DNA of 64,000 nucleotides from the NCBI RefSeq assembly GCF_000744105.1, contig NZ_JQLH01000001.1, positions 3,694,501-3,758,500 on the forward strand, in the 5' to 3' direction. Positions 51,504-60,668 of this stretch are shown here, piece after piece. The position numbers were made by a program, and so were the translations under genes. The notes beneath the pieces are model-generated. The model was not told the origin of the DNA, searched no databases, and worked only from the letters and a program-made list of their open reading frames with translations. Numbering within the stretch: position 1 is the first letter of the stretch; every line of letters begins with the position of its first letter. Origin of the DNA: Maribacter forsetii DSM 18668 (GTDB lineage: Bacteria; Bacteroidota; Bacteroidia; Flavobacteriales; Flavobacteriaceae).

Positions 51504-51530
51504 AAGCCTGCTATTAAAAATAGCAGGCTT
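51504..51530. terminator. Bidirectional terminator between egtD and the CBM48 gene
   Basis: AAGCCTGCTA (51504-51513) pairs with TAGCAGGCTT (51521-51530), with A and T runs outside. Confidence 0.92.
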
Positions 51531-51552
51531 TTTTTATATCAGTATGATTATT

Positions 51553-51849
51553 CTACAATTCTAAAACAGCATTTTCAGAACCAGCAAAATCATTCCATTG
51601 GTAACGATCTGCTTCACCATCATTTACATATTCACCATCTACAATATATTTAAACTCAAAAGAATTCTCTTTTGGCAGATCAAATGTTCCTTTGAAAGTA
51701 CCGTTCTTTTGTTTTTTTAAAGCGCTCTTCTTAGCATTCCAATTATTGAAATCGCCTACTACAGCTACTTTCTTTGCATCGTCTGTAGGCACTGTAAAAG
51801 TAACCTTACAAACTGGCTTAGTCTTTAAATATTTTTTTGCAATTGCCAT
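51553..51849 (-). CDS. Small isoamylase-early-set (CBM48-like) protein
   Basis: The 98-residue protein is a single CBM48/E-set domain: VCKVTFTVPTDDAKKVAVVGDFNNWN, the KKQKNGTFKGTFDLPKENSFEFKYIVDG segment, and WNDFAGSENAVLEL. The domain binds glycogen/alpha-glucan or, as in AMPK-beta, acts in regulation. Here it stands alone with no catalytic part. It has its own promoter and shares the terminator with egtD. The partner is unknown. Confidence 0.92.
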   Translation of the reverse strand: MAIAKKYLKTKPVCKVTFTVPTDDAKKVAVVGDFNNWNAKKSALKKQKNGTFKGTFDLPKENSFEFKYIVDGEYVNDGEADRYQWNDFAGSENAVLEL

Positions 51850-51872
51850 GATATTAAATTTAATATTTTAAG

Positions 51873-51904
51873 CAAAACTAGCACAATAAAACACTCATTT
51901 ACAA
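51873..51904 (-). promoter_or_regulatory. Promoter of the CBM48 gene
   Basis: TAGTTTTG (51873-51880, minus) is a perfect -7 box with TTG (51902-51904) 21 bases upstream. This is the best complete Bacteroidota-type promoter in the window. Transcription should start near 51866. Confidence 0.6.
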
Positions 51905-51999
51905 TACTTAAGGTATTTTTATCAAATCCTTAATAATAATCCTTTTTTTAGATGCACAACAAAATTTAAGGATAAAAAAATTCTTTATTACGAATACCG

Positions 52000-53082
52000 T
52001 TAGCTTGTTTTTAAAATTTTAACAATGGCATCTATCTCTGCTTCCGTATTGTAGAAATGAAAACTTAACCTTACACCATTACCACGTTGTGCACAAAATA
52101 CATCGTTATCTTTCAATTTTTGAAAAGTAGCGTCATCCGCTTTAATATTGAAAATGGTACTATGTTCTTTTCTATTTTTAATTTCATCGGATAACAGACC
52201 TAATTTTTCAAATTCAGACTTTGCCTTCTTTGCCAACCTACGATTATGTGTCGTAATCTTATCCATCCCTATTCTTTCAAAGAAATCAATAGAATACTTC
52301 AAGCTTCCAAAAATCAATGAAGATAAATGACCAGGTTCAAATTTCTTGGCAAACCTAATTTCAGTTTTTTTATCGAAATCACCATCTGCCGCATTAAAAC
52401 CTATATTATTTATGGCAAATTCATTCTTAACTTGATCTGAGAATAACATAAAACCATTACCATAACCAGCCAATAACCATTTATACGCACTAGCTCCCAG
52501 AACGTCAATTCCAGAATTATCAAAATCAAAACTAGCACTGCCACAAAACTGGGTACCATCTACCATGATAATTAATTTGGGATTATCTTTTTTTAATTCC
52601 TTCAAGAAATCCAAATCAATTGTAAATCCGTCTAACCACTGAACCAAGCTCAAGGCAAGGACATCAATTTTTTGGTTGGATACGGCTTCTTTAATTCGCT
52701 CTTCTAAATCAGTAGTCTGTGCTATATAAGACACCTCAAAATCTCTATTTTCAAAACTCCAATTAAGAGAAGGATAATCATTCTCTACAAGTAACACCTT
52801 TTTATCCTCATCCAATCCTTCTAGCAAAATATTGAGTCCTGATGAAAAATTACTGACTAATGCAACATTCTGTCGTTTGCAGTTAAAGAACTTACCAATG
52901 GCAGAACGTGTATCTGATATTACTTTTAAAGACTTTTCGCGCATATCGCTACCATCTATTAGAAAGTCTAAATCATGCTCTTGACGCCATTCTAATAAAG
53001 AATCATATAGCAAACCATACACTGCGGTGTTCGCATAAATACCTTTTCTTAAAACTGGGAATTCCTTTCTAATTTTTTCCAT
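52000..53082 (-). CDS. Class V aminotransferase-fold PLP enzyme (EgtE candidate)
   Basis: The 360-residue protein is a class V (NifS/isopenicillin-epimerase-like) PLP enzyme: NTAVYGLLYDSLLEW, VALVSNFSSGLNILLEGL, ALSLVQWLDGFTIDLDFL, MVDGTQFCGSASFDF and the Schiff-base Lys in LGASAYKWLLAGYGNGF. EgtE, the C-S lyase that finishes ergothioneine from the EgtB sulfoxide, has this same fold, and the gene lies about 520 bases from egtD, separated only by the CBM48 gene. That makes EgtE a reasonable guess, but many class V lyases look like this, and the gene is on the opposite strand. It has its own -7 box. Confidence 0.82.
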   Translation of the reverse strand: MEKIRKEFPVLRKGIYANTAVYGLLYDSLLEWRQEHDLDFLIDGSDMREKSLKVISDTRSAIGKFFNCKRQNVALVSNFSSGLNILLEGLDEDKKVLLVENDYPSLNWSFENRDFEVSYIAQTTDLEERIKEAVSNQKIDVLALSLVQWLDGFTIDLDFLKELKKDNPKLIIMVDGTQFCGSASFDFDNSGIDVLGASAYKWLLAGYGNGFMLFSDQVKNEFAINNIGFNAADGDFDKKTEIRFAKKFEPGHLSSLIFGSLKYSIDFFERIGMDKITTHNRRLAKKAKSEFEKLGLLSDEIKNRKEHSTIFNIKADDATFQKLKDNDVFCAQRGNGVRLSFHFYNTEAEIDAIVKILKTS

Positions 53083-53120
53083 TGGTTATAGGGTATACTA
53101 CAATTGCTGTATCTTTATAC

Positions 53121-53128
53121 CAAAGATA
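53121..53128 (-). promoter_or_regulatory. Candidate -7 box for the class V PLP enzyme gene
   Basis: TATCTTTG on the minus strand is a perfect TAnnTTTG match, 38 bases before the start. It overlaps the probable promoter region of the divergent 2TM gene, which has TATCTTTA on the plus strand. Confidence 0.45.
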
Positions 53129-53136
53129 GGAAGAGT

Positions 53137-53514
53137 ATGTTTTCTAGAAATAAAAATACCTCCAAATTAGATTTAGAACAGCATGAGCTGTTAGAGAACG
53201 CTCAAAAAAGAGTGAAACAAAAGAAACGTCTTTATACGCATTTTGTAGTCTTTTTAGTAGGTAGCGTCTTCTTGGTCCTTATCAATAAAATATTAAAATA
53301 CGGACAAGAATATAATTGGTTCGTTTGGGCAATTACTTTTTGGGGCTTTTTATTTGTTCTTCATGTTTTCAACGTTTTTATTACTAATAAATTCATGGGC
53401 ACCGATTGGGAGCGCGCTCAACGAGAGAAATTGGTTGAGAAGCAAAAGAAACGCATTGCCGAAATGGAGAAAGAAATTGAACAGGAAATAACACCACCTT
53501 TATCAATTAAGTAA
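53137..53514 (+). CDS. 2TM-domain membrane protein
   Basis: The 125-residue protein (start at MFSRNKNTSK) has a short basic N-terminus, the 2TM-domain core (ENAQKRVKQKKRLYTHFVVFLVGSVFLVLINKI, then WFVWAITFWGFLFVLHVFNVF) and a charged coiled-coil-like tail (EKQKKRIAEMEKEIEQEI). Two membrane helices are clear and the function is unknown. A longer start 11 codons upstream is not supported by the family. folA follows 20 bases later, suggesting one transcript. Confidence 0.88.
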   Translation: MFSRNKNTSKLDLEQHELLENAQKRVKQKKRLYTHFVVFLVGSVFLVLINKILKYGQEYNWFVWAITFWGFLFVLHVFNVFITNKFMGTDWERAQREKLVEKQKKRIAEMEKEIEQEITPPLSIK

Positions 53515-53534
53515 GAACCTAAAAAAAAATTGCT

Positions 53535-54050
53535 TTGAGAACACTTATAATGATAGCTGCCGCTGCAGAAAATAATGCATTAGGCAAAGACAATGATCTA
53601 CTATGGCATTTACCAGATGATTTTAAAAGGTTCAAAAAACTAACCTCTGGGCACAAAATTATAATGGGTAGAAAAACATATGAGAGTTTTCCAAAGCCGT
53701 TACCAAACAGAACACACATTATTATTACCAGAGACAAGGACTACAGTGTTGAATTCGATCAATGTATAGTGGTTCATTCTCTTGACGAAGCCATAAATTT
53801 AGTTGAAAACGAAATTGCATTTATAATTGGAGGTGGAGAAATATATAAGCAAGGTGAAAAGGAATCTGACAAAATTGAGCTTACCAGAGTTCATGGTTCT
53901 TTTGAAGATGCCGATACTTTCTTTCCAGAAATAGATGAGAATTATTGGATGCTGACGAAACAAGAATTTCACCCAACAGATGAAAAGCACAAGCTTTCTT
54001 TTACCTATTTAACTTACGTAAAAAAAGAAACGGCCCTTAAAAATCTTTAA
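53535..54050 (+). CDS. folA: Dihydrofolate reductase
   Basis: The 171-residue protein has the DHFR motifs IAAAAENNALGKDNDLLWHLPDDFKRFKKLT, IIMGRKTYESFPKPLPNRTHIIITR and AFIIGGGEIYKQ. The start is TTG at 53535, which yields RTLIMIAAAAENN. Starting at the ATG five codons later would remove the first beta strand, so TTG is favoured. It reduces the dihydrofolate made by ThyA. The 3' end overlaps the convergent murI gene by 14 bases. Confidence 0.95.
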   Translation: MRTLIMIAAAAENNALGKDNDLLWHLPDDFKRFKKLTSGHKIIMGRKTYESFPKPLPNRTHIIITRDKDYSVEFDQCIVVHSLDEAINLVENEIAFIIGGGEIYKQGEKESDKIELTRVHGSFEDADTFFPEIDENYWMLTKQEFHPTDEKHKLSFTYLTYVKKETALKNL

Positions 54051-54825
54051 AGGATACAGAATGTTTGACTTTTGCCGGACTTAAAATGGAAGCTAGCACT
54101 TTCTCATCTCCATTAGTGAAAAATTGATGCGTTCCCAACTCATTGGAATTGGTTAATAAATTATTTTGCTCCAGCACTGATTTAGTCTGTCTTGCCACTG
54201 CCTGACCTGAGTCTATTATAGTAACATTTTCTGGCAACATTTTTTGTAATAAGGGAATTAAGTATGGGTAATGCGTACAGCCTAACACCAGATAATCCAT
54301 TCCTTTTTCTAGCATTGGCATAATATAACTTTCTAAGAGAAGGTACAATTCTTCACTTTCAAGATGACCATTTTCAATCATTTCAACCAAGCCTGTACCT
54401 CGCTGCTCCAATATGGTAATACCTGCCGCATGATTTTTAGAAGTACTATGAAACAAACTACTTGACAAGGTTCCTTTTGTAGCCAAAACACCTACAATCT
54501 TGGATTTTGAATTTATAGCCGCAGGTTTTATTGCAGGTTCTATACCTATAAAGGGAACGTTGTAATTTTCCCTTAAATAATCTATTGCATTGGTCGTTGC
54601 CGTATTGCAGGCAACGACTATTAATTTACACCCCTTGCTTAACAAGAATTCCGTATTCTTTATACTGAGCGCTAGAATTTTTTCTTCTGGTTTTTCTCCA
54701 TAGGGTGCATTCTTGCTATCTGCCAAATAAATACACTCCTCTAAGGGTAAAAGTTCTTGAATTTCTCCCCAAATAGATGTTCCCCCAATACCTGAGTCAA
54801 AAATACCTACGCCCCTGTCATCCAT
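54037..54825 (-). CDS. murI: Glutamate racemase
   Basis: The 262-residue protein has both catalytic cysteine motifs, LIVVACNTATTNAIDYL and YLVLGCTHYPYLIPLL, plus VGIFDSGIGGTSIWGEI at the start. It supplies D-glutamate for peptidoglycan. It begins one base after the stop of the phosphatase gene upstream, so the two are co-transcribed. Confidence 0.96.
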   Translation of the reverse strand: MDDRGVGIFDSGIGGTSIWGEIQELLPLEECIYLADSKNAPYGEKPEEKILALSIKNTEFLLSKGCKLIVVACNTATTNAIDYLRENYNVPFIGIEPAIKPAAINSKSKIVGVLATKGTLSSSLFHSTSKNHAAGITILEQRGTGLVEMIENGHLESEELYLLLESYIMPMLEKGMDYLVLGCTHYPYLIPLLQKMLPENVTIIDSGQAVARQTKSVLEQNNLLTNSNELGTHQFFTNGDEKVLASILSPAKVKHSVSFKDF

Positions 54826-54826
54826 A

Positions 54827-56500
54827 TTATTTTATCACCTCGGTTATAGGTTTACCAGTTGTACCGTTTGGAAAAGATATTCCCAACAAAGCAGAAATAG
54901 TTGGCGCGATATCTGGTATTTCTGTTCTGTTAACCGTTGAACCAGACTTTATACCTTTACCATAAAACAATAATGGTGCATGCGTATCATATATTTGAGG
55001 TGACCCATGTGTAGAACCAGTTGTACTGTATGAAATATACCCTGGTTTTAACACTACCAACACGTCACCAGATCTCTTTTGATTATAACCGTTCTGAAGT
55101 ATATATGGAATACCTGATGTGTAGTTGTTAGACCACATTTGACTTGCAGTATACACCCTATCTATTGCATCATAACCCAAAACTTCTTGAGCTATTTCAA
55201 CTTGTACGTCTGCCAAACTAAGATCTAAATTCTTTACTATTTTATGGTCCAAGAATATTTGATCATTGGAATAGTTTTTTATAATATCTTCAGTACCATA
55301 TTTATACTGCAAAAACTCGTTTAATCTTTTTTTATTAGCAGCTGTGTCCACATATCCAGAAGGGATTTTTTCACTTTTTAGATAGGTTGGCACCTCAACA
55401 GCACCATGATCCGCAGTTAAAAACAGGGTATACTCCCCTTCGCCCACGTTCTTATCCAACGCCTTGAACAGTCTTGCCAAGTCCGCATCTAATCTTAAGT
55501 ACGTATCTTGAATCTCTTTTGAGTTAACACCGAACATATGCCCTACGTAATCTGTACTTGAAAAACTTACTGCAAGAAAATCTGTAATGTCATCCTTACC
55601 CAAATTCTCTTGCTTCAATGCTTCAATAGCAAAATCAGCAGTCAAAGAATTACCAAATGGTGTTGCCTTAATAATATCAAAACTTTTATTCTTATCTAAA
55701 AGTTCTGCAGGGTTATGCGGAAATGAAGTGGTTGCTTCGCCCTCAAATTTACCTTCAAATAAATTATTATCGGTTCCGCTCTCTTTATATTCTTTAATAT
55801 CTTTTAAGGTATTCCATACTTTCTTGTATGATTGCGCTGTACCTGATGAATTAAAATCATTTACCCATTTAGGCAATTGCGTCATATAAAATGAACTTGT
55901 TATCCAATTACCTTCATCTGCGCCATGAAACCAATATGCTGCGTTAGCTGTATGCCCACCAGGCAACACAGCACCTCTATCCTTTAATGCAATAGCAATA
56001 GTTTTGCCTTTCATTTGGCTACTTAAACGCACTTCATCCGTTATGGTCGTAACTCCCATACGATGTGGAGACATTTTACCCTCATCTGCAGTTGTACCAA
56101 CAGAAGTATATGTATCATCACTTGCGCAATATACACTGGCATCTAATTCCTTATCATACCAATTATTACCAATAATGCCATGTACCGCAGGCGTTGTACC
56201 GGTATACACAGATGTGTGACCAGGACCTGTACTGGTAGGCGCGTAGTTGAAATGATTATTCTTACAATTAAAACCTTGCTCAACAAGTCTTTTAAATCCG
56301 TCATTTCCAAAGTGATCATAAAAACGAGTTAAATAATCATAACGCATTTGATCTACTACAATACCTACAACCAATTTAGGCTTCACCCTTAAAAGATTGT
56401 CATTGCGGGTTTCTTTATTTTTCTTTTGTGCGCTTAATACGCTTACAAATAACATGGTGCTTACTAACAAAGAAGCAACAAAATAATTTTTCATTTTCAT
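54827..56500 (-). CDS. PafA-like alkaline phosphatase (secreted)
   Basis: The product of ~557 residues (start at MKMKNYFVAS, with signal peptide ending VSVLSAQ) is an alkaline-phosphatase-superfamily enzyme: LVVGIVVDQMRYDYLTRF with a metal-binding Asp, the nucleophile Thr in NYAPTSTGPGHTSVYTG, GNNWYD, LKDRGAVLPGGHTANAAYW with the Lys-x-Arg pair typical of PafA, FSSTDYVGHMFG and FLTADHGAVEVP. These fit the phosphate-irrepressible, calcium-independent PafA group from Bacteroidota. It releases phosphate from a wide range of monoesters in the periplasm. Confidence 0.92.
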   Translation of the reverse strand: MKMKNYFVASLLVSTMLFVSVLSAQKKNKETRNDNLLRVKPKLVVGIVVDQMRYDYLTRFYDHFGNDGFKRLVEQGFNCKNNHFNYAPTSTGPGHTSVYTGTTPAVHGIIGNNWYDKELDASVYCASDDTYTSVGTTADEGKMSPHRMGVTTITDEVRLSSQMKGKTIAIALKDRGAVLPGGHTANAAYWFHGADEGNWITSSFYMTQLPKWVNDFNSSGTAQSYKKVWNTLKDIKEYKESGTDNNLFEGKFEGEATTSFPHNPAELLDKNKSFDIIKATPFGNSLTADFAIEALKQENLGKDDITDFLAVSFSSTDYVGHMFGVNSKEIQDTYLRLDADLARLFKALDKNVGEGEYTLFLTADHGAVEVPTYLKSEKIPSGYVDTAANKKRLNEFLQYKYGTEDIIKNYSNDQIFLDHKIVKNLDLSLADVQVEIAQEVLGYDAIDRVYTASQMWSNNYTSGIPYILQNGYNQKRSGDVLVVLKPGYISYSTTGSTHGSPQIYDTHAPLLFYGKGIKSGSTVNRTEIPDIAPTISALLGISFPNGTTGKPITEVIK

Positions 56501-56518
56501 TGAGATAGGATTGTAGCA

Positions 56519-56526
56519 CAAATGTA
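56519..56526 (-). promoter_or_regulatory. Candidate -7 box for the PafA-like gene
   Basis: TACATTTG (minus) matches TAnnTTTG about 19 bases before the start, giving a very short leader. Confidence 0.4.
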
Positions 56527-56611
56527 AATAATTTACACCTTTAAAGATTAAACGGAGGTTAAATCAAGTCCTTTATTGTTATTTTTACGGTAAGAATTTT
56601 ATTTTTAATAA

Positions 56612-57349
56612 ATGAACTATTTAGCATCTGTAGGAAGCTATGCAATTATGATCCGTGAGGTTTTTAAAAAACCGACCAAGTGGAGAATAATGAAGTCACT
56701 TATATTAAAGGAAATAGACGAGTTGATTTTTAGCTCATTAGGTATTATCATTTTTATCTCCTTTTTTATTGGTGCCGTTGTAGCCATACAAACAGCACTT
56801 AACCTTACCAACCCGTTAATACCAAGAGACCTAATTGGTTTTGCAACGCGCCAATCGGTTATTTTAGAGTTTGCGCCAACTTTCGTTTCTATTATAATGG
56901 CAGGTAAAGTAGGTTCTTATATTACTTCTAGTATTGGTACAATGCGTGTTACAGAGCAAATTGATGCTTTAGAGGTTATGGGTGTAAACTCATTGAACTA
57001 TTTAGTATTCCCTAAAATTATTGCTATGTTATTTTATCCTTTTGCCATTGCCATTTCTATGTATGTAGGAATATTTGGCGGATGGATGGCCGGCGTTTTC
57101 GGCGGATTCTTAACTAGCGAAAATTTTATTACCGGTTTACAAGCAGATTTTGTTCCTTTTCATATTGCATACGCTTTCGTAAAAACTTTAATTTTCGCAT
57201 TTGTTATTGCTACCATCCCTTCTTTTCATGGTTTTTATATGAAAGGTGGTGCGTTAGAAGTAGGTAAAGCAAGTACAACTTCATTTGTTTGGACGAGTGT
57301 TGTAATTATCATTCTTAATTATATTTTAACACAACTTTTACTAGGATAA
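56612..57349 (+). CDS. mlaE: MlaE-family ABC transporter permease
   Basis: The 245-residue membrane protein shows MlaE/TGD1-like motifs: FISFFIGAVVAIQTALNL, LEFAPTFVSIIMAGKVGSYITSSIGTMRVTEQIDALEVMGVN, and FHGFYMKGGALEVGKASTTSFVWTSV. It is the permease of a phospholipid transporter that keeps outer-membrane lipid asymmetry. Its stop overlaps the mlaF start by one base (TAATG). No MlaD (MCE-domain) gene follows directly. Confidence 0.94.
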   Translation: MNYLASVGSYAIMIREVFKKPTKWRIMKSLILKEIDELIFSSLGIIIFISFFIGAVVAIQTALNLTNPLIPRDLIGFATRQSVILEFAPTFVSIIMAGKVGSYITSSIGTMRVTEQIDALEVMGVNSLNYLVFPKIIAMLFYPFAIAISMYVGIFGGWMAGVFGGFLTSENFITGLQADFVPFHIAYAFVKTLIFAFVIATIPSFHGFYMKGGALEVGKASTTSFVWTSVVIIILNYILTQLLLG

Positions 57350-58116
57350 TGATAGAGGTACGAGACATACACAAATCTTTTGGCGACGCTCATATTCTTA
57401 AGGGCATAACTACCACCTTTGAAAAAGGAAAAACAAATTTGGTTATTGGACAAAGTGGATCTGGTAAAACCGTTTTTCTTAAATGCCTACTGGGTCTTTT
57501 TGAACCAGAAGAAGGCGGCATTGCATACGATGGTAAATTATATTCAGAGCATTCTGATGATGAAAAGCGCGATTTGAGACAAGAAATGGGCATGGTATTT
57601 CAAGGTAGCGCCCTATTTGATAGCATGAGCGTTGAAGGCAATGTGATGTTTCCTTTGGAAATGTTTACCAAGCAGTCTAAATCTGAAATGAAAGACCGCG
57701 TAGATGCCGTTCTAAAAAGAGTAAACCTAATTGATGCACATCATAAATTCCCTTCCGAAATTTCTGGAGGTATGCAGAAACGTGTAGCAATTGCCCGTGC
57801 AATTGTTATGAATCCAAAATATTTATTTTGTGACGAACCTAATTCTGGTCTGGATCCTAAAACGGCAATTCTAATAGACGACCTGATCAAAGAAATTACA
57901 GAAGAATATAACATTACAACGGTCATAAACACTCATGACATGAACTCTGTAATGCAAATTGGAGAAAAAATAATATTTCTTAAGGATGGACTTTTAGAAT
58001 GGGAAGGTACTAAAAACGAAATCTTTAAAACCGATAATGAGGCGGTTACAAACTTTGTGTATTCATCTGACCTTTTTAAGAAAGTGCGCCAAATGTATAT
58101 ACAAGAACAAAACTAG
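57349..58116 (+). CDS. mlaF: MlaF-family ABC transporter ATPase
   Basis: The 255-residue ATPase has Walker A (VIGQSGSGKTVFLKCLL), Q-loop (GMVFQGSALFDSMSV), signature (SEISGGMQKRVAIARAIV), Walker B (YLFCDEPNSGLDP) and switch His (NTHDM). It powers MlaE, to which it is translationally coupled. It ends in a 4-base convergent overlap with the DUF389 gene, so the transcript carries only the two Mla genes. Confidence 0.95.
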   Translation: MIEVRDIHKSFGDAHILKGITTTFEKGKTNLVIGQSGSGKTVFLKCLLGLFEPEEGGIAYDGKLYSEHSDDEKRDLRQEMGMVFQGSALFDSMSVEGNVMFPLEMFTKQSKSEMKDRVDAVLKRVNLIDAHHKFPSEISGGMQKRVAIARAIVMNPKYLFCDEPNSGLDPKTAILIDDLIKEITEEYNITTVINTHDMNSVMQIGEKIIFLKDGLLEWEGTKNEIFKTDNEAVTNFVYSSDLFKKVRQMYIQEQN

Positions 58117-59582
58117 TCTTTAGGCATTTCCTTAATTTGGATATTCTTATTATCCAATCTAAGCCTCAACCACTCTTGCAGCTTAGCCATATCCTTAACT
58201 GTTTCGGCTCTTTTAGCTTCTTTTTTCCATGTGACTTCAAATAAGGGAATACTATCCGTCTTTGTAAAATCTGTCGAAATTAAATATGCATATCCAATTC
58301 TATCCAAGTTTTCGTAATTGGTCTTTGCTTCAAGACTAATCTCTTTAAAAGGGATTTGATTTGATGAAATTTGATTTAAACGCATCAGCTCCGTCTCTAG
58401 AACCTGTATTTTCTCATCTTTACTGGTCAGAATACTTTTCTGAGATTCATATAGCTCATTTACGTATTTAAGTTCATTTGCCTCATCGCTTCTAGAACCC
58501 TGAACAACGGCAAGCTCAGTACCATTTAATTGTTTATAATCTGCCATCTGTGTACGCCACGTAGCAATTACATTTTCTGGTATTCCCTCATTGCCCATAA
58601 AGAATAATTCTATTTTAGAATTACCTTCATCATCATAAACCACCTCACTAAAATCTCTTAGAAATTTACCTTCTCCCGTAAATTGATATGGTTCTATTTT
58701 CTCTGTAATAAAGGACTCTGCATCTCTATTAAACAATGATTTTTTAAATACATTGTAAAATGTAATACCAGCAGGAATCATTACCAATACAGCTAATAAA
58801 GAAGCCAACCTAGCTATTAATTTTCTTCGTTGCGAATTCACGTAACGAACCATGGGAAATTTTAAGAGCTTAATCACCAAAAAGGTCGCCAAGGCTATAA
58901 AAATAGTATTGATAATAAACAGGTACATTGCACCTGTAGCGTACTCAAAATTACCAATTGCCAAACCAAAACCTACTGTACATAAAGGCGGCATTAATGC
59001 CGTTGCTATTGCAACACCAAAAATAACACTAGCTATAGTACCTTTTTTAGCACGGGCAATTACCAATGCCAAGCCACCAAAAAATGCTATTAAAACATCT
59101 CTAATATCCGGCTCTGTTCTAGCTAGAAGCTCTGAAGACTCATCTCTAAGGGGAAAAAAACGATAAAATAAATATGCGGTAATGACACTAAGTACCACCA
59201 TTACCGCAAAGTTCTTTAATGATCTTTTTAAGGTATCTATATCATTGATTGCCACAGACATCCCTATTCCTAAAATAGGTCCCATTAATGGCGATATTAA
59301 CATGGCGCCAATAACTACCGCAGTAGAATTGGCATTAAGACCTATGGATGCAATAAAAATGGAACATATCAAAATCCAAGAAGTATGCCCCTTAAAAGGA
59401 ATATCGGCTATAATAGCTTCTTTAGTCGCTTGCTGATCTGTATTGGTTCTAATATCCAACAGCTCAGAAAGGAACTTTTTTACACTACCTAAAAGACCTT
59501 GAAAATCTTTTTTTACTTCTTCACTACCACCACCTTCATTACTAGTAGGGGTAATATTATCTTGATTAAGATTGTTCTCCAT
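58113..59582 (-). CDS. DUF389 (TIGR00341-type) membrane protein
   Basis: The 489-residue protein has a DUF389 membrane domain: LICSIFIASIGLNANSTAVVIGAMLISPLMGPILGIGM, RTEPDIRDVLIAFFGGLALVIARAKKGTIASVIFGVAIATALMPPLCTVGFGLAIG. A C-terminal hydrophilic half follows, with a coiled-coil-like stretch (YESQKSILTSKDEKIQVLETELMRLNQ). Function unknown; probably an inner-membrane protein with a large extracytoplasmic domain. It is last in the M28/SDR/SprT/ManC run. Confidence 0.9.
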   Translation of the reverse strand: MENNLNQDNITPTSNEGGGSEEVKKDFQGLLGSVKKFLSELLDIRTNTDQQATKEAIIADIPFKGHTSWILICSIFIASIGLNANSTAVVIGAMLISPLMGPILGIGMSVAINDIDTLKRSLKNFAVMVVLSVITAYLFYRFFPLRDESSELLARTEPDIRDVLIAFFGGLALVIARAKKGTIASVIFGVAIATALMPPLCTVGFGLAIGNFEYATGAMYLFIINTIFIALATFLVIKLLKFPMVRYVNSQRRKLIARLASLLAVLVMIPAGITFYNVFKKSLFNRDAESFITEKIEPYQFTGEGKFLRDFSEVVYDDEGNSKIELFFMGNEGIPENVIATWRTQMADYKQLNGTELAVVQGSRSDEANELKYVNELYESQKSILTSKDEKIQVLETELMRLNQISSNQIPFKEISLEAKTNYENLDRIGYAYLISTDFTKTDSIPLFEVTWKKEAKRAETVKDMAKLQEWLRLRLDNKNIQIKEMPKD

Positions 59583-59587
59583 ATTTA

Positions 59588-60667
59588 TTAAGCGAATTCA
59601 TCACCAAAGGCATCTTTAACCTTATTTAAAACTTGTTTGATATCTTGTTCTTTAGTCTTTGGATAGATCAAAAGTACTTCATCTTTATCAACTATGATAT
59701 AATCATTAAGACCATCTACAACAACAACCTTACCGGCTTTAGACCTTATCATGTTACCACTAGCATCTTGCGTTAATACTTTCGCATTTACTATAGCGTT
59801 TTTATTCTCGTCCTTATCTAACTTGTCATATAACGACCCCCAAGTACCTAAATCATTCCAATCAAAAGTAGCCTCTTTAACGTAAATAGCTTTAGAGTTT
59901 TCTAAAATAGCATAATCAATAGAAATGTTTTCAGCCTTTGGGTAGTTCTCAGAGATAAACTTCTTTTCATCGTCTGTATTATAACATACTAGACCATCTC
60001 TAAACAACGCATACTGCTTTGGCTGAAAATTTTGAAATGCATTGACTATGGTTTTTGCACTCCACATAAATATCCCTGCATTCCACAAAAAGTTACCTTG
60101 TGCAAGAAAATCTTTCGCAGTTTCATAATCAGGTTTTTCTCTAAACTGATTTACTTTTTTAATTGAAGCAGTATCAGTTTTATTAGACTCTATATACCCA
60201 AAACCGGTATTAGGAAAAGAAGGCTTGATACCTAACGTACACAAAACATCTTCTGTTTCACACTTTTTAAAACACGCCGTTACATCTTTTGCAAATGCAT
60301 CTTCATCTTCGATCCAATGATCACTTGGTGCCACAATCATAACCGCATCTTCATTCATTTTCTGAATTTTCATGGCAGCATACAAAATACATGGTGCTGT
60401 ATTTCTCATTGCAGGCTCAAGAACTACTTGTTCTTGCTTTACCAAAGGTAATTGCTCTAACACTAAATCATTATAACGCTCGTTGGTAAGAATTAAAATA
60501 TTCTCGGTAGGCACAAACTTATTTAACCTTTGAAACGTTTTCTGAATAAGGGTATCACCTGTACCCAACATATCATGAAATTGTTTCGGATTTTCACTTG
60601 TACTTATTGGCCAGAATCTCGATCCTACTCCTCCTGCCATTAAAACGGCATAATAATTTTTATTCAT
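59588..60667 (-). CDS. manC: Mannose-1-phosphate guanylyltransferase
   Basis: The 359-residue protein is a nucleotidyltransferase of the GDP-mannose type: AVLMAGGVGSRFWPISTSENPKQF, ILTNERYNDLV, EPAMRNTAPCILYAAMKI, VAPSDHWIEDEDAF, FREKPDYETAKDFL, GNFLWNAGIFMWSAKT and FDWNDLGTWGSLYDKL. It lacks the C-terminal isomerase domain of bifunctional ManC/AlgA. GDP-mannose feeds surface polysaccharides. It is one base from sprT-like on one side and 5 bases from the DUF389 gene on the other. Confidence 0.95.
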   Translation of the reverse strand: MNKNYYAVLMAGGVGSRFWPISTSENPKQFHDMLGTGDTLIQKTFQRLNKFVPTENILILTNERYNDLVLEQLPLVKQEQVVLEPAMRNTAPCILYAAMKIQKMNEDAVMIVAPSDHWIEDEDAFAKDVTACFKKCETEDVLCTLGIKPSFPNTGFGYIESNKTDTASIKKVNQFREKPDYETAKDFLAQGNFLWNAGIFMWSAKTIVNAFQNFQPKQYALFRDGLVCYNTDDEKKFISENYPKAENISIDYAILENSKAIYVKEATFDWNDLGTWGSLYDKLDKDENKNAIVNAKVLTQDASGNMIRSKAGKVVVVDGLNDYIIVDKDEVLLIYPKTKEQDIKQVLNKVKDAFGDEFA

Positions 60668-60668
60668 G

